Below are positions 1-8,028 of a stretch of 64,000 nt of DNA, piece by piece. The notes below the pieces were generated by a model. It was given only the letters and a program-made list of their open reading frames with translations. It was not told the origin of the DNA and did not search any database. Position numbers and translations under genes: made by a program. Origin of the DNA: Roseiarcus sp963775575 (GTDB taxonomy: Bacteria > Pseudomonadota > Alphaproteobacteria > Rhizobiales > Beijerinckiaceae); assembly GCA_963775575.1 (NCBI GenBank), contig CAVZJG010000002.1:558001-622000 (forward strand), given 5' to 3'. Numbering within the stretch: position 1 is the stretch's first letter; every line of letters starts with the position of its first letter.

Positions 1-2
1 CG

Positions 3-1232
3 CCCGGCCTAGGTTCTCCGATTATAGAAAATACGCGAACGACCAAGCGCTTCCTTCCCGAGGCCGACGCCTTCATCCTGGTCACGAGCCACGAGGGACC
101 GCTTTCGGATGAAGAGGTCCGCTTCCTGCGCAGCGCATCCGCTGCCGCCCAACCGGTCTTTATCGTGGTCAACAAGCAGGACCTCGCTGACTCCGCCGAA
201 CGCGCGGAGGCGTTGCGCTATATGCGAGAGCAACTTCAGGACTTGCTGGGGGGTCGCGGCCTTGGCATTTTTTCGCTCTCGGCGCGTGAGGGACTCGCGG
301 CAAAGCAAAAGCAAGACGCCCGGTTGCTCGCGGCGAGCGGCGTCGCCGCTTTTGAAGCCGAGTTGGTGCAATTCCTGATTAACGAGAAAAGCCGCGAGTT
401 CCTTCTCAGGATGTGTCAACGCATCTCCGCCGTTGTGGCGGAGTTGCCGAACTGCGACGAAACGGCGCGGGCAAGTGAGCATGTTGCGGCTATCGCGCGG
501 GGAATCGGCGGCAATCGAACCGTGCAAATCGCCGCGGGTTCTGGCTCTGCATTGGAAGCTGTTGCGGCGCCTTCAGCAACGCCATCTCAGTCCTGCGAGA
601 TTTGCGGGCATGTCGCCAATAAGTGTTTCGACTTTCTGCGGACATTTCAATACGAGATCACCGTCAACCCCAAGCGGCAGGAGCATCTGGCGGAGCTTGG
701 CGGCCTCTGTACGTTTCACACTTGGATGTATGAACAGCTCGCATCCCCTCAAGGAACGTGCATCGGCTTCGCGGGCGTCCTCGATCGATGGGCGTCGCGC
801 CTATTCGCTTTGGCTGTTCCCGACACTGGCCCCTCCTCGAACGCGGCCGATCCGAATCCTATGCGCGTGCCCGAGGCGACAGCGTGCCCGGTTTGCAAAA
901 TCCGAAGCGCGGCGGAATCCGCGGCTGTGGCCTCGATCGCCAAGCGACTGAGGCAGAATCCTGAAAGCGCTTTGAACTCGCTTTCCCATATCTGCCTTCC
1001 TCATCTTCGTCTGCTGGTCGCTGAAATTGGGGACGCTTCCGTCGCGACGAAGTTGCTCGTCCGTGAAGCGGCGACGCTGCGGCGGCTCTCGGAAGACATG
1101 CGCCGTTACGCGCTCAAACGCGATGGCGCGCGTCGCTACCTTGCGAGCGATGAAGAGACGAACGCCGCACAGCATGCCCTGTTGTCGCTGGCGGGCCATC
1201 GTACGCTGAATACCCCGGAGCCTCGCGGATAG
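3..1232 (+). CDS. Dynamin-family GTPase, 5'-truncated by the window edge
   Basis: The frame is open from base 3, so the start lies outside the window; 409 residues are visible. It begins inside the G3 motif (PGLGSPIIENTRTTKRF, normally preceded by DT) and carries a G4 motif (VNKQD, about residue 55), which together indicate a dynamin-like large GTPase acting on membranes. The C-terminal half is unusual: it has two CxxC...CxxH-type units (CEICGH with GLCTFH, then ACPVC with ICLPH), which look like two metal-binding knuckles. GTPase assignment is supported by seen motifs; the membrane-remodelling role is family knowledge; the metal site is inference. The gene ends about 330 bp before eno and is probably not co-transcribed with it. 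Confidence 0.7.
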   Translation, partial: PGLGSPIIENTRTTKRFLPEADAFILVTSHEGPLSDEEVRFLRSASAAAQPVFIVVNKQDLADSAERAEALRYMREQLQDLLGGRGLGIFSLSAREGLAAKQKQDARLLAASGVAAFEAELVQFLINEKSREFLLRMCQRISAVVAELPNCDETARASEHVAAIARGIGGNRTVQIAAGSGSALEAVAAPSATPSQSCEICGHVANKCFDFLRTFQYEITVNPKRQEHLAELGGLCTFHTWMYEQLASPQGTCIGFAGVLDRWASRLFALAVPDTGPSSNAADPNPMRVPEATACPVCKIRSAAESAAVASIAKRLRQNPESALNSLSHICLPHLRLLVAEIGDASVATKLLVREAATLRRLSEDMRRYALKRDGARRYLASDEETNAAQHALLSLAGHRTLNTPEPRG

Positions 1233-1562
1233 CAGCATCGACAGCGTCAAGGGTTAGTTTGGCATGCGTTCGGCGAAAGCCTGCTCTTGCCCAGAAGCGC
1301 CGAGGCGGCGTGGACCGTCGATGCGCCAACCTATTTCAATGACTCGTGACTTCGATTGGTCGCATGACTTACGCCTCAGCGATGACGGGCGCCGGCGCCG
1401 TTGACCCAGGTCAAAACTCTCCTTCCCTCGGAGGTTATCGAGGGGTACAGGTTCCGAACTCTTCATGGCGATGCCCCTTTGGCGCTCGGCCGCCGCGCGC
1501 GCATGGGGCGATCGCTCATGATTGCGCCATTTCATCGCCACGCCAACTCGAAGGATACACGC
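1233..1562 (+). promoter_or_regulatory. Gene-free upstream region of eno with a perfect 14-bp palindrome
   Basis: No credible coding sequence. At 1401-1414 lies TTGACCCAGGTCAA, a perfect dyad that resembles the TTGA-N6-TCAA half-site layout of Crp/Fnr-family operators. It sits about 150 bp ahead of the eno start. A GAAGGA ribosome binding site precedes the ATG at 1563. The operator reading is inference. Confidence 0.3.
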
Positions 1563-2834
1563 ATGAGCAAGATCGCCGCCATCCAGGCGCTCGAGATCCT
1601 CGACTCTCGGGGAAATCCAACGGTCAGGGTCCACCTGGGTCTCGACGACGGAACCGTCGCGACTTCCTCCGTTCCTTCCGGCGCCTCGACGGGCGAGCAC
1701 GAGGCGGTCGAGCTGCGCGACGGCGACAAGGCGCGCTACGGCGGCAAGGGCGTGCGCAAGGCGGTCGCCAACGTCGTGGACAAGATCGCCCCCGCGCTGA
1801 TCGGTCGCGATCCGACGCATCAGGGCGAGATCGACGCGCTGATGATTTCGCTCGACGGCACGCCGAACAAGGGCGCGTTCGGCGCCAACGCCATTCTCGG
1901 CGTGTCGATGGCGGTCGCCCGCGCGGCGGCGCAATCGGCCAAGCTGCCGCTCTACGCCTATCTCGGCGGCGTCGGCGCGACCCGCCTGCCGGTGCCGATG
2001 ATGAACATCGTCAACGGCGGCAAGCACGCCGAGAATTCGGTCGACTTCCAGGAATTCATGGCGATGCCGATCGGCGCGCCGAACTTCGCCGAGGCGTTGC
2101 GCTACGGCGCCGAGACGTTCCACGCGCTCGCCAAGATCCTCAAGTCGAAAGGCTACGCGACCTCGGTCGGCGACGAGGGCGGCTTCGCCCCCAACCTCAA
2201 GAGCAACGAGGAAGCCTGCGAGGTGATTGTGCAGGCGATCGAGGCGGCGGGCTACAAGCCCGGCAAGGACGTCGCCATCGCGCTCGATCCCGCAGCGAGC
2301 TCGTTCTTCGCCAAAGGCGCCTACGACCTCGCCAAGTCGAAGGGCGGCCGCAAGACCAGCGACGAGATGATCGCGCTCTACGGCAAGTGGATCGACGCGT
2401 TCCCGATCGTCTCGATCGAGGACGGCCTCGACGAAAACGATTGGGCCGGCTTCGCGCGCCAAACCGCCGTGCAAGGCGGACGCATCCAGATCGTCGGCGA
2501 CGACATTTTCGTCACCAATCCTGACTTCATCCGTCGCGGCGTCAAGGAAAAGGCCGCCAATTCGGTGCTGATCAAGCTCAACCAGATCGGCACCGTCACC
2601 GAGACGATCGAAGCGATCGCGCTGTGCCGCAAGGCGGGCTGGGGCTACGTCGTTTCGCATCGCTCGGGCGAAACCGAAGACGCGTTCCTCGCCGATTTCA
2701 CCGTGGCGATGGGCGGCGGGCAGATCAAGACCGGCTCGGCCAGCCGCAGCGAGCGCATCGCCAAGTACAATCGCCTGTTGGAGATCGAAAGGGACCTCGG
2801 CGTCGCAGCGACGTTCAAGTCGCCGTTCGCCTGA
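1563..2834 (+). CDS. eno: Enolase
   Basis: Enolase (2-phosphoglycerate to phosphoenolpyruvate; cytosolic glycolysis/gluconeogenesis). 423 residues, close to the usual 425-430. Visible hallmarks: EILDSRGNPTV near the N-terminus, GASTGEHEAVELRD loop, VGDEGGFAPN, SIEDGLDENDW, GDD metal ligands, LIKLNQIGT with the catalytic lysine, SHRSGETED and GQIKTGS. The start at 1563 gives the family's N-terminus and has GAAGGA upstream; the open frame extends further 5' but without homology. The C-terminal segment (ADFTVAMGGGQ) departs from the common 'ADLAVATNAGQ' form, so this may be a second, divergent enolase. Convergent with the decarboxylase gene. Confidence 0.95.
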   Translation: MSKIAAIQALEILDSRGNPTVRVHLGLDDGTVATSSVPSGASTGEHEAVELRDGDKARYGGKGVRKAVANVVDKIAPALIGRDPTHQGEIDALMISLDGTPNKGAFGANAILGVSMAVARAAAQSAKLPLYAYLGGVGATRLPVPMMNIVNGGKHAENSVDFQEFMAMPIGAPNFAEALRYGAETFHALAKILKSKGYATSVGDEGGFAPNLKSNEEACEVIVQAIEAAGYKPGKDVAIALDPAASSFFAKGAYDLAKSKGGRKTSDEMIALYGKWIDAFPIVSIEDGLDENDWAGFARQTAVQGGRIQIVGDDIFVTNPDFIRRGVKEKAANSVLIKLNQIGTVTETIEAIALCRKAGWGYVVSHRSGETEDAFLADFTVAMGGGQIKTGSASRSERIAKYNRLLEIERDLGVAATFKSPFA

Positions 2835-2852
2835 GGGCCAAGGCTCGACGGA

Positions 2853-2891
2853 CGCGCGGCCCTTCCCCCCTTGCGGGGGAAGGGCCGCGCG
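2853..2891. terminator. Bidirectional hairpin between convergent eno and odc
   Basis: Perfect inverted repeat with 17-bp arms (2853-2869 and 2875-2891) around a CTTGC loop, between two convergent stop codons. It has no long T run, but position and stability suit a shared terminator. The CCCCCCTTGCGGGGG core recurs in other intergenic hairpins of this window (about 23846 and 26125). Confidence 0.55.
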
Positions 2892-2904
2892 GCGCGCTTC
2901 GGCC

Positions 2905-4035
2905 TCAGATCACGTACGACTTCAGCGGCGGGAAGCCGTTGAAGCCGACGGACGCATAGGTCGCGGTGTAGGCGCCCGTTCCCTCGATCAGCACCTTCGC
3001 GCCGATCTCCAGGCTGACGGGCAACAGATACGGCTCTCTCTCGTAGAGAACGTCGACCGAATCGCAGGTCGGCCCGGCGACGACGCAGGGCGACATCGCC
3101 TCGTCGTCGTGGTCGGTGCGGATGGGGTAGCGGATCATTTCGTCCATCGTCTCGGCGAGGCCGTTGAACTTGCCGATGTCGAGATAGACCCAGCGCCGCG
3201 GATCGTCTTCCGACTTGCGCGAGACGAGAACGACCTCGGCCTCGATGATCCCGGCGTTGCCGACCATGCCGCGGCCGGGCTCGATGATCGTCTCCGGGAT
3301 GCGGTTGCCGAAATGCTTGCGCAGCGCGCGGAAGATGGTCTGGCCGTAGGTCTTCACTCCCGGCACCGGCTTGAGGTAGCGGGCGGGAAATCCGCCGCCG
3401 AGGTTGATCATCGCGAGCTGAACGCCGCGCTCCGCCAATTCCCTGAACACCGCCGCCGAGGCCTTCAACGCGCCGTCCCACACGCGCGGGTTGGGCTGCT
3501 GCGATCCGACGTGGAACGACAGGCCGTGGGCGACGAGCCCTAGGGCGTGGGCGCGTTCGAGCACTTTGGCCGCCAACTCGGGCGCGCAGCCGAACTTGCG
3601 CGACAGCGGCCATTCCGCGCCCGCGCACGCGCAGAGGATGCGGCAGAACACCTTCGAGCCCGGCGCGGCGCGCGCGACCTTTTCCACCTCGGCCTCGCAG
3701 TCGACGGCGAAGAGGCGGACGCCGAGTTCATAGGCGCGCGCGATGTCCTTTTCCTTCTTGATCGTGTTGCCGTAGCTGATGCGTTCGGGCGTCGCGCCGG
3801 CGGCCATCGCCTGCTCGATCTCCGTGACCGAGGCGGCGTCGAAGCACGAGCCGAGGCGCGCCAGCAGATCGAGAATCTCCGGCGCCGGATTGGCCTTGAC
3901 GGCGTAAAACACGCGGGTGTCCGGCAGCGCCTTGGCGAAGCCGAGATAGTTTTCGCGCACCACTTCGAGATCGACGACCAGACGCGGGCCGTCTTCTTTG
4001 TTGCAGGCGAGAAATTCCTTGATCCGATCGGTCAT
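2905..4035 (-). CDS. Ornithine decarboxylase (type III-fold PLP decarboxylase)
   Basis: PLP-dependent decarboxylase of the Orn/DAP/Arg group II family, 376 aa; converts ornithine to putrescine in the cytosol (polyamine synthesis). Seen: YAVKANP (PLP-binding Lys, about residue 48), HVGSQ, GGGFPARY, EPGRGMVGNAG phosphate-binding loop, and PTCDSVDVLYE with the catalytic Cys/Asp that marks ornithine rather than diaminopimelate decarboxylases. Length matches the alphaproteobacterial ODC. It is preceded by an unusually long gene-free region (over 800 bp) with a promoter far upstream, suggesting control by a structured leader. A lysine/ornithine dual specificity cannot be excluded. Confidence 0.88.
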   Translation of the reverse strand: MTDRIKEFLACNKEDGPRLVVDLEVVRENYLGFAKALPDTRVFYAVKANPAPEILDLLARLGSCFDAASVTEIEQAMAAGATPERISYGNTIKKEKDIARAYELGVRLFAVDCEAEVEKVARAAPGSKVFCRILCACAGAEWPLSRKFGCAPELAAKVLERAHALGLVAHGLSFHVGSQQPNPRVWDGALKASAAVFRELAERGVQLAMINLGGGFPARYLKPVPGVKTYGQTIFRALRKHFGNRIPETIIEPGRGMVGNAGIIEAEVVLVSRKSEDDPRRWVYLDIGKFNGLAETMDEMIRYPIRTDHDDEAMSPCVVAGPTCDSVDVLYEREPYLLPVSLEIGAKVLIEGTGAYTATYASVGFNGFPPLKSYVI

Positions 4036-4836
4036 TGCGGCATCCTCCGTCGCGCAGGGTTTCCCGCGCTAGGCAAGAAAAAGGATCGGAGGCGATGCGT
4101 CCGCCGGCCCACGCGTTGGAGACGCGAACTGTCCACGTTGACCCGCCACCGCGACCGCTCGCGACTTGGGCTGAACGGCGGAGAGCCGCTCGAGCCGACC
4201 CCGCGAGGGTCAGATGCTGCGCCGTAGCCATGTTGCCGCCGCAGGCTTGCGCCTTCGGCAGAACTCACAGCCATCGTTTGGAGGGGAAAGACCCTTCCGC
4301 ACGCCCGGCAAGATAGACAAGCCTCTTCGGTAAGCCGACCTTTGGAGGGGCCGACACAGACGAAAAAGCCCGGTCCGTCGTTGCTTCAAGTCGCGTCCCC
4401 CGTTTGGCGGGGTGCGCCGGTTTGCCTCCGGCTGCCGGTCTTTTCGAGGGACGGTTGACTGGCCTCTTGTCCAGATCCCCGCCGACCGACACACGACCAC
4501 AGGCACGTGCGTATTGGGCGATTCGGTTATTTGTGCGAATCACTCGCGAACGCAAGCGTTTTTTTGGGCGCCGCGGCGCTTTTTTCATCCTGTCATAAAT
4601 GCTTCACAAACCAGCCGCGGCGGCGCGGCGAAATCGGCGCGCCGACAGGCTCGGCCAGCGCCGACGGCGTCGAACGCCGGCACCTCCCACGTCCCCCGCG
4701 GTCGACCCAAGAGATCGGCCACGCCAGGCTTATCGGGCTCGCCTCTGACCATCATTGCCGACACGCAAGACCATTGTCGCCTGCTGAAGAGTATGGTTTC
4801 GACTTCTCGTTGTTGCACCGATCGCTAAACCGCAAC
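4036..4836 (-). promoter_or_regulatory. Long 5' leader of the ornithine decarboxylase gene, possible speF-type RNA
   Basis: About 800 bp without a convincing gene, between the ODC start and a promoter-like sequence at 4837-4864. On the minus strand it holds several GC hairpins (for example CCGCCAAACGGGGG) and reading frames without recognisable homology. Alphaproteobacterial ODC genes are known to carry the Rfam speF leader element; I cannot confirm that fold by eye, so this is inference from gene identity, length and position. Confidence 0.35.
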
Positions 4837-4864
4837 TATATAAGAACCAAGCGCATTTTGAAAA
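4837..4864 (-). promoter_or_regulatory. Sigma70-like promoter for the ODC leader
   Basis: Read on the minus strand: TTTTCA, 16-bp spacer, TATATA, in a locally AT-rich patch of otherwise GC-rich DNA. No other gene starts on this strand before odc, so it is the best candidate for odc transcription. Confidence 0.4.
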
Positions 4865-4964
4865 CGTTCTAAAATTGGCAAACCTTATTGCGCGTACGAT
4901 TTTTCTTGGCTACTGACGATCCAGCGACAGCGGGCCTTAACCCCGTGGGTTAGCGAGGTCGACC

Positions 4965-5183
4965 ATGAGGAGCGCGGTTCGGGCGCGGCGAGCGGCGCGT
5001 CCGCGGCAAGGCCAGGCGCTCTATGCCGGGCAGGCGGTGCCCATCCCATTTGCCGGTCGGACCATGCTCGCCGCGGCGTTCTCCAGCCAAGTCGCGGGAC
5101 GGGCGGCCGGCGAGAGCTACGGTCTCGATCTGACCAATTTCCCCCGCTATCGCGCCAACCTGAAACTCGAGTGCGAGTTCTGA
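4965..5183 (+). CDS. Doubtful 72-aa ORF upstream of the iron operon
   Basis: A short frame ending in ...RYRANLKLECEF, an end that resembles the last strand of an outer-membrane beta-barrel, but nothing before it is recognisable and there is no clear ribosome binding site. It may be a decayed 3' end of an outer-membrane protein gene or not a gene at all. Confidence 0.2.
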   Translation: MRSAVRARRAARPRQGQALYAGQAVPIPFAGRTMLAAAFSSQVAGRAAGESYGLDLTNFPRYRANLKLECEF

Positions 5184-5218
5184 CCCGGCGCGGTCGACCC
5201 CGAAGCCAAGGAGACGCC

Positions 5219-5569
5219 ATGAGCCTGTCGTCACGCAAATTCGCCATCGGTCTGGCCGGCGCGATCGCGCTCGCCCTGCCCGCGGCGGCGATATCGGCGC
5301 AAGAACCCGCGCTGGTCCGCGTCACCCTGAAAGATCATCGCTTTTCGCCGGCCGAACCGACCGCGCCGGCGGGCGAGCGGATCGTCATCGAAGTGACCAA
5401 TCTCGATTCCACGCCGTCCGAATTCGAGAGCAAGACCTTGCGCGTCGAGAAGGTGGTCGTGGGCGGCGGCAAGATCACGATCGCCGTGCGCGCGCTGACG
5501 CCGGGTCGTTATCGTTTCTACGACGACTACCACGAGGACACGACCGAGGGCTTCCTGGTCGTGAAATGA
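5219..5569 (+). CDS. Periplasmic cupredoxin-like protein of an iron uptake operon
   Basis: 116 aa with a signal peptide (about residues 1-27, ending ...ISAQE) and a cupredoxin/EfeO-like beta-sandwich (VRVTLKDHRFSPAEPTAPAGERIVIEVTNLD). Small proteins of this type accompany FTR1 permeases and are thought to handle or oxidise iron in the periplasm. The ATG at 5219 follows AAGGAG and gives the signal peptide; the open frame starts earlier but without meaning. The usual copper-ligand cluster near the C-terminus is not obvious (the end reads YDDYHEDTTEGFLVVK), so metal binding is uncertain. The FTR1 gene follows 16 bp downstream. Confidence 0.75.
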   Translation: MSLSSRKFAIGLAGAIALALPAAAISAQEPALVRVTLKDHRFSPAEPTAPAGERIVIEVTNLDSTPSEFESKTLRVEKVVVGGGKITIAVRALTPGRYRFYDDYHEDTTEGFLVVK

Positions 5570-5585
5570 CGGGAAAGGACGGGCG

Positions 5586-6431
5586 ATGCTCGGCGCGCTG
5601 ATCATTGTATTCCGCGAAGCGATCGAAGCCGGCATTATCGTCGGCATCGTCATGGCCGTCACCAAGGGCGTGCCGGGCAGCCGGCTGATGGCGGGCGCCG
5701 GCGTTGCCGCCGGCGTTCTCGGCGCCTGCCTCGTCGCGGCCTTCGCCGGCGCCATCGCCGACGCGCTCAACGGCGTAGGGCAGGAACTGTTCAACGCCTC
5801 GATCCTCAGCCTCGCCGTCTGCATGCTCGCCTGGCACAACATCTGGATGGCGAGCCACGGCCGGGAACTCGCCGCCGAAGCGCGCCGGCTCGGCCAGGAG
5901 GTGCGCAGCGGCGCGCGTTCGCTCGTGGCGCTGGCGATCGTCGTCGCCGTCGCGGTGATGCGCGAAGGCTCGGAGGTCGTGCTGTTTCTTTATGGTCTCG
6001 TGGCCGCCGGCGGCGCGACTGCGCGCGACCTTCTCATCGGTTCGCTGCTCGGCCTCGCCGCCGGCGTCGCGGTGAGCGCGGCGACCTATTTCGGCCTGGC
6101 GACGATCCCGGCTCGGCGCCTGTTTGCGGTGACGAGCGCGCTCATCGCGTTTCTCGCCGCGGGGCTCGCCTCGCAGGCGGCGAGCTTTCTTCAGCAGGCG
6201 GGCGTCGTGACGATCGGGAGCCAAACGGCGTGGGACACGTCGGCGATTCTCTCCGACGCCAGCCTCTTCGGCCGCGTGCTGCACACCTTGGTCGGCTACG
6301 CCGACCAGCCCTCGGCATTGCAGGCGGTCGTCTATGCGACGACGCTCACGGCGATTTTCACGCTGTCGAAAGCCTTCGCGGCGCGTTCCTCTTCGCGCCG
6401 ACCCGAGGCGCCGGCGCCGCAGCTCGGTTGA
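5586..6431 (+). CDS. FTR1-family high-affinity iron permease
   Basis: 281-aa polytopic inner-membrane protein with the two iron-binding repeats of FTR1/EfeU: FREAIEAG near the N-terminus (residues 9-16) and MREGSEV at about residue 128, each in a hydrophobic helix. About seven membrane helices are visible. It takes up iron with the periplasmic cupredoxin-like partner encoded just upstream; the secreted protein downstream may be a third component. Start at 5586 follows GAAAGGACGGGCG. Confidence 0.88.
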   Translation: MLGALIIVFREAIEAGIIVGIVMAVTKGVPGSRLMAGAGVAAGVLGACLVAAFAGAIADALNGVGQELFNASILSLAVCMLAWHNIWMASHGRELAAEARRLGQEVRSGARSLVALAIVVAVAVMREGSEVVLFLYGLVAAGGATARDLLIGSLLGLAAGVAVSAATYFGLATIPARRLFAVTSALIAFLAAGLASQAASFLQQAGVVTIGSQTAWDTSAILSDASLFGRVLHTLVGYADQPSALQAVVYATTLTAIFTLSKAFAARSSSRRPEAPAPQLG

Positions 6432-6535
6432 GCGCGGGCGCGGCGAATGTCATAATTCGGCGTCAGTTTCAGCCGAGACTTGCGCGCCGTCGGCAAAGAT
6501 CGCATCGTTCGACCCCCTAAGACCCGGAGGACAAA

Positions 6536-7108
6536 ATGGCCCGTTTCATCCCCTCGCTCGCCGCGGCCTTCGCCATCGGCGCGCTTTCCCCTCTGGCGAT
6601 CGCCGCCGGAGCGGGCGTCGCCTTCGCACAGGCCCAGTCGCCCGACGCGCAGGACGAAGCGCTGAAACAGGTCGCTCTGACCGAAGCCCAGGTGCAGGCC
6701 TATATCGCCGCGCAGGCGGAGATCGAGCCGATCCTGGAGAAGATGCCGGCGACCGCGTCCGATCAGCCCGACCCGAAGACGATGGCTGCGCTCGAAGCGA
6801 TCGCCAAGAAATACAAGTTCGCCTCGTTCGAGGAATTCGACGAAGTCGGCGCGAACATCGCCCTGGCGATCGACGGCGTCGATCCGCAGACCAAGAAATA
6901 CGCCGGCGCCGACGTCCTGCTCAAGAAGCAGATCGCCGACCTCCAGGCCGACAAGAAGACGCCCGACGCCGACAAGAAGCAGGCGCTCGAGGAAATGAAC
7001 AACGCGCTGAAATCCTTCGAGCCGATCAAATTCCCCGGCAACATCGACCTCGTGGTCAAATATTACGACAAGCTCGCCGCCGCGATGTCGTCGTCCGAGG
7101 GAAAGTGA
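6536..7108 (+). CDS. Secreted alpha-helical protein of unknown function
   Basis: 190 aa, with an N-terminal signal peptide (about residues 1-31, ...AGVAFAQAQ). The mature part is helical and charged (LTEAQVQAYIAAQAEIEPILEKM; DLQADKKTPDADKKQALEEM), with no cysteine and no recognised domain. A GGAGG site precedes the ATG. It lies 104 bp after the permease gene on the same strand and may belong to the same operon. Conserved proteins of this look occur in Rhizobiales; the function is not known to me. Confidence 0.7.
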   Translation: MARFIPSLAAAFAIGALSPLAIAAGAGVAFAQAQSPDAQDEALKQVALTEAQVQAYIAAQAEIEPILEKMPATASDQPDPKTMAALEAIAKKYKFASFEEFDEVGANIALAIDGVDPQTKKYAGADVLLKKQIADLQADKKTPDADKKQALEEMNNALKSFEPIKFPGNIDLVVKYYDKLAAAMSSSEGK

Positions 7109-7221
7109 CGGGCGCCTCGTTCAAGGGCTCGTCAGCGCGTCCATGACCCGCCGGATCGCGTCGGCGCCGGCGCTGGCGAGCGCCGCGATGGCGGCGGCGA
7201 GGCCGGCCGACGAGCGCTCGT

Positions 7222-7917
7222 TCATCGGCGGGGATTTTCTTGTTCCGCGACCGCGCGCTGGATGGCGCGGATTTGCGCGGCGAAGTCGCGCGCGGGCGCG
7301 AAGGCGCCCTCGATCGCCGCCGAGCCGACCGTGAAACCCGCCGCGCCGCTGCTGGCGACCGCGGCGACGCGGTCGGCGTCATCGATCGAGCCGGCGACGA
7401 TCACCGGCTTGTCGACCGCGCCGACGATCGCGCGCATCAGTGCGGCGACGTCGCCCGCGCGGCGATAGGCCAGGAGATCGAGCCCGGCGACCCCCTCGAC
7501 CCTCGCCAACGCGCGAGCGCTCGCCTCGATCTCCTCGATCGACCCGACAAGCGCGCTGGGGTGGCCGACGACCTCGCCGGGAAACGGCGCATAGAGGAGG
7601 CCGGCGCTCGTCGCCATCGGCGCGACCTCGCCCGCGCGCACGCCGCCGAGCAGCCAGTCGACGCCGAAATCGGCCGCCGCCGCCGCCGAAGCGAGCTCGC
7701 TGTCGCGATCGAGCGAAACGACCTCGAAGAACGCCCGCGCGCCGCCGGCATGAATCGCTCCCGCCAGCTCCTTCAGCGCCGCGCGCGGCACGCCGACATC
7801 CTTGAAGCCGATGTTGGCGACGCCGAGCTCGAGCGCCTCCTCGATCAGCGCGCGCGCCTGCGGCACGGTGCGGTCCTGGCGCGTGGCCATGAAGATGAAG
7901 CCTATCGACATCGACAT
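7222..7917 (-). CDS. TIM-barrel protein of unknown specificity
   Basis: 231 aa that reads as a (beta/alpha)8 barrel: strand-like segments ANIGFKDVG, ARAFFEVVSLD, DWLLGG, GLDLLAYR, KPVIVAGSIDD and AAGFTVGSAAIEG, the last two forming the phosphate-binding end typical of HisA/indole-glycerol-phosphate/aldolase-like barrels. The substrate is not deducible. Downstream of tolB on the same strand, in the place where pal often lies. Confidence 0.6.
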   Translation of the reverse strand: MSMSIGFIFMATRQDRTVPQARALIEEALELGVANIGFKDVGVPRAALKELAGAIHAGGARAFFEVVSLDRDSELASAAAAADFGVDWLLGGVRAGEVAPMATSAGLLYAPFPGEVVGHPSALVGSIEEIEASARALARVEGVAGLDLLAYRRAGDVAALMRAIVGAVDKPVIVAGSIDDADRVAAVASSGAAGFTVGSAAIEGAFAPARDFAAQIRAIQRAVAEQENPRR

Positions 7918-8028
7918 GAGGGTCGCATTCTCCCGCGGCGTCCGCCTTCCGAGGCGACGCGTCCGAACCCCTATGTATCGCGATTTGTGATCGCCGCGAA
8001 GCGATTGCCGCGGCGGAACGCCCTCCTC

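Noticed and set aside
4265..4588. 107-aa basic ORF in the odc leader
   Set aside because: No homology, poor start context, and composition expected of GC-rich leader DNA; not supported as a gene.
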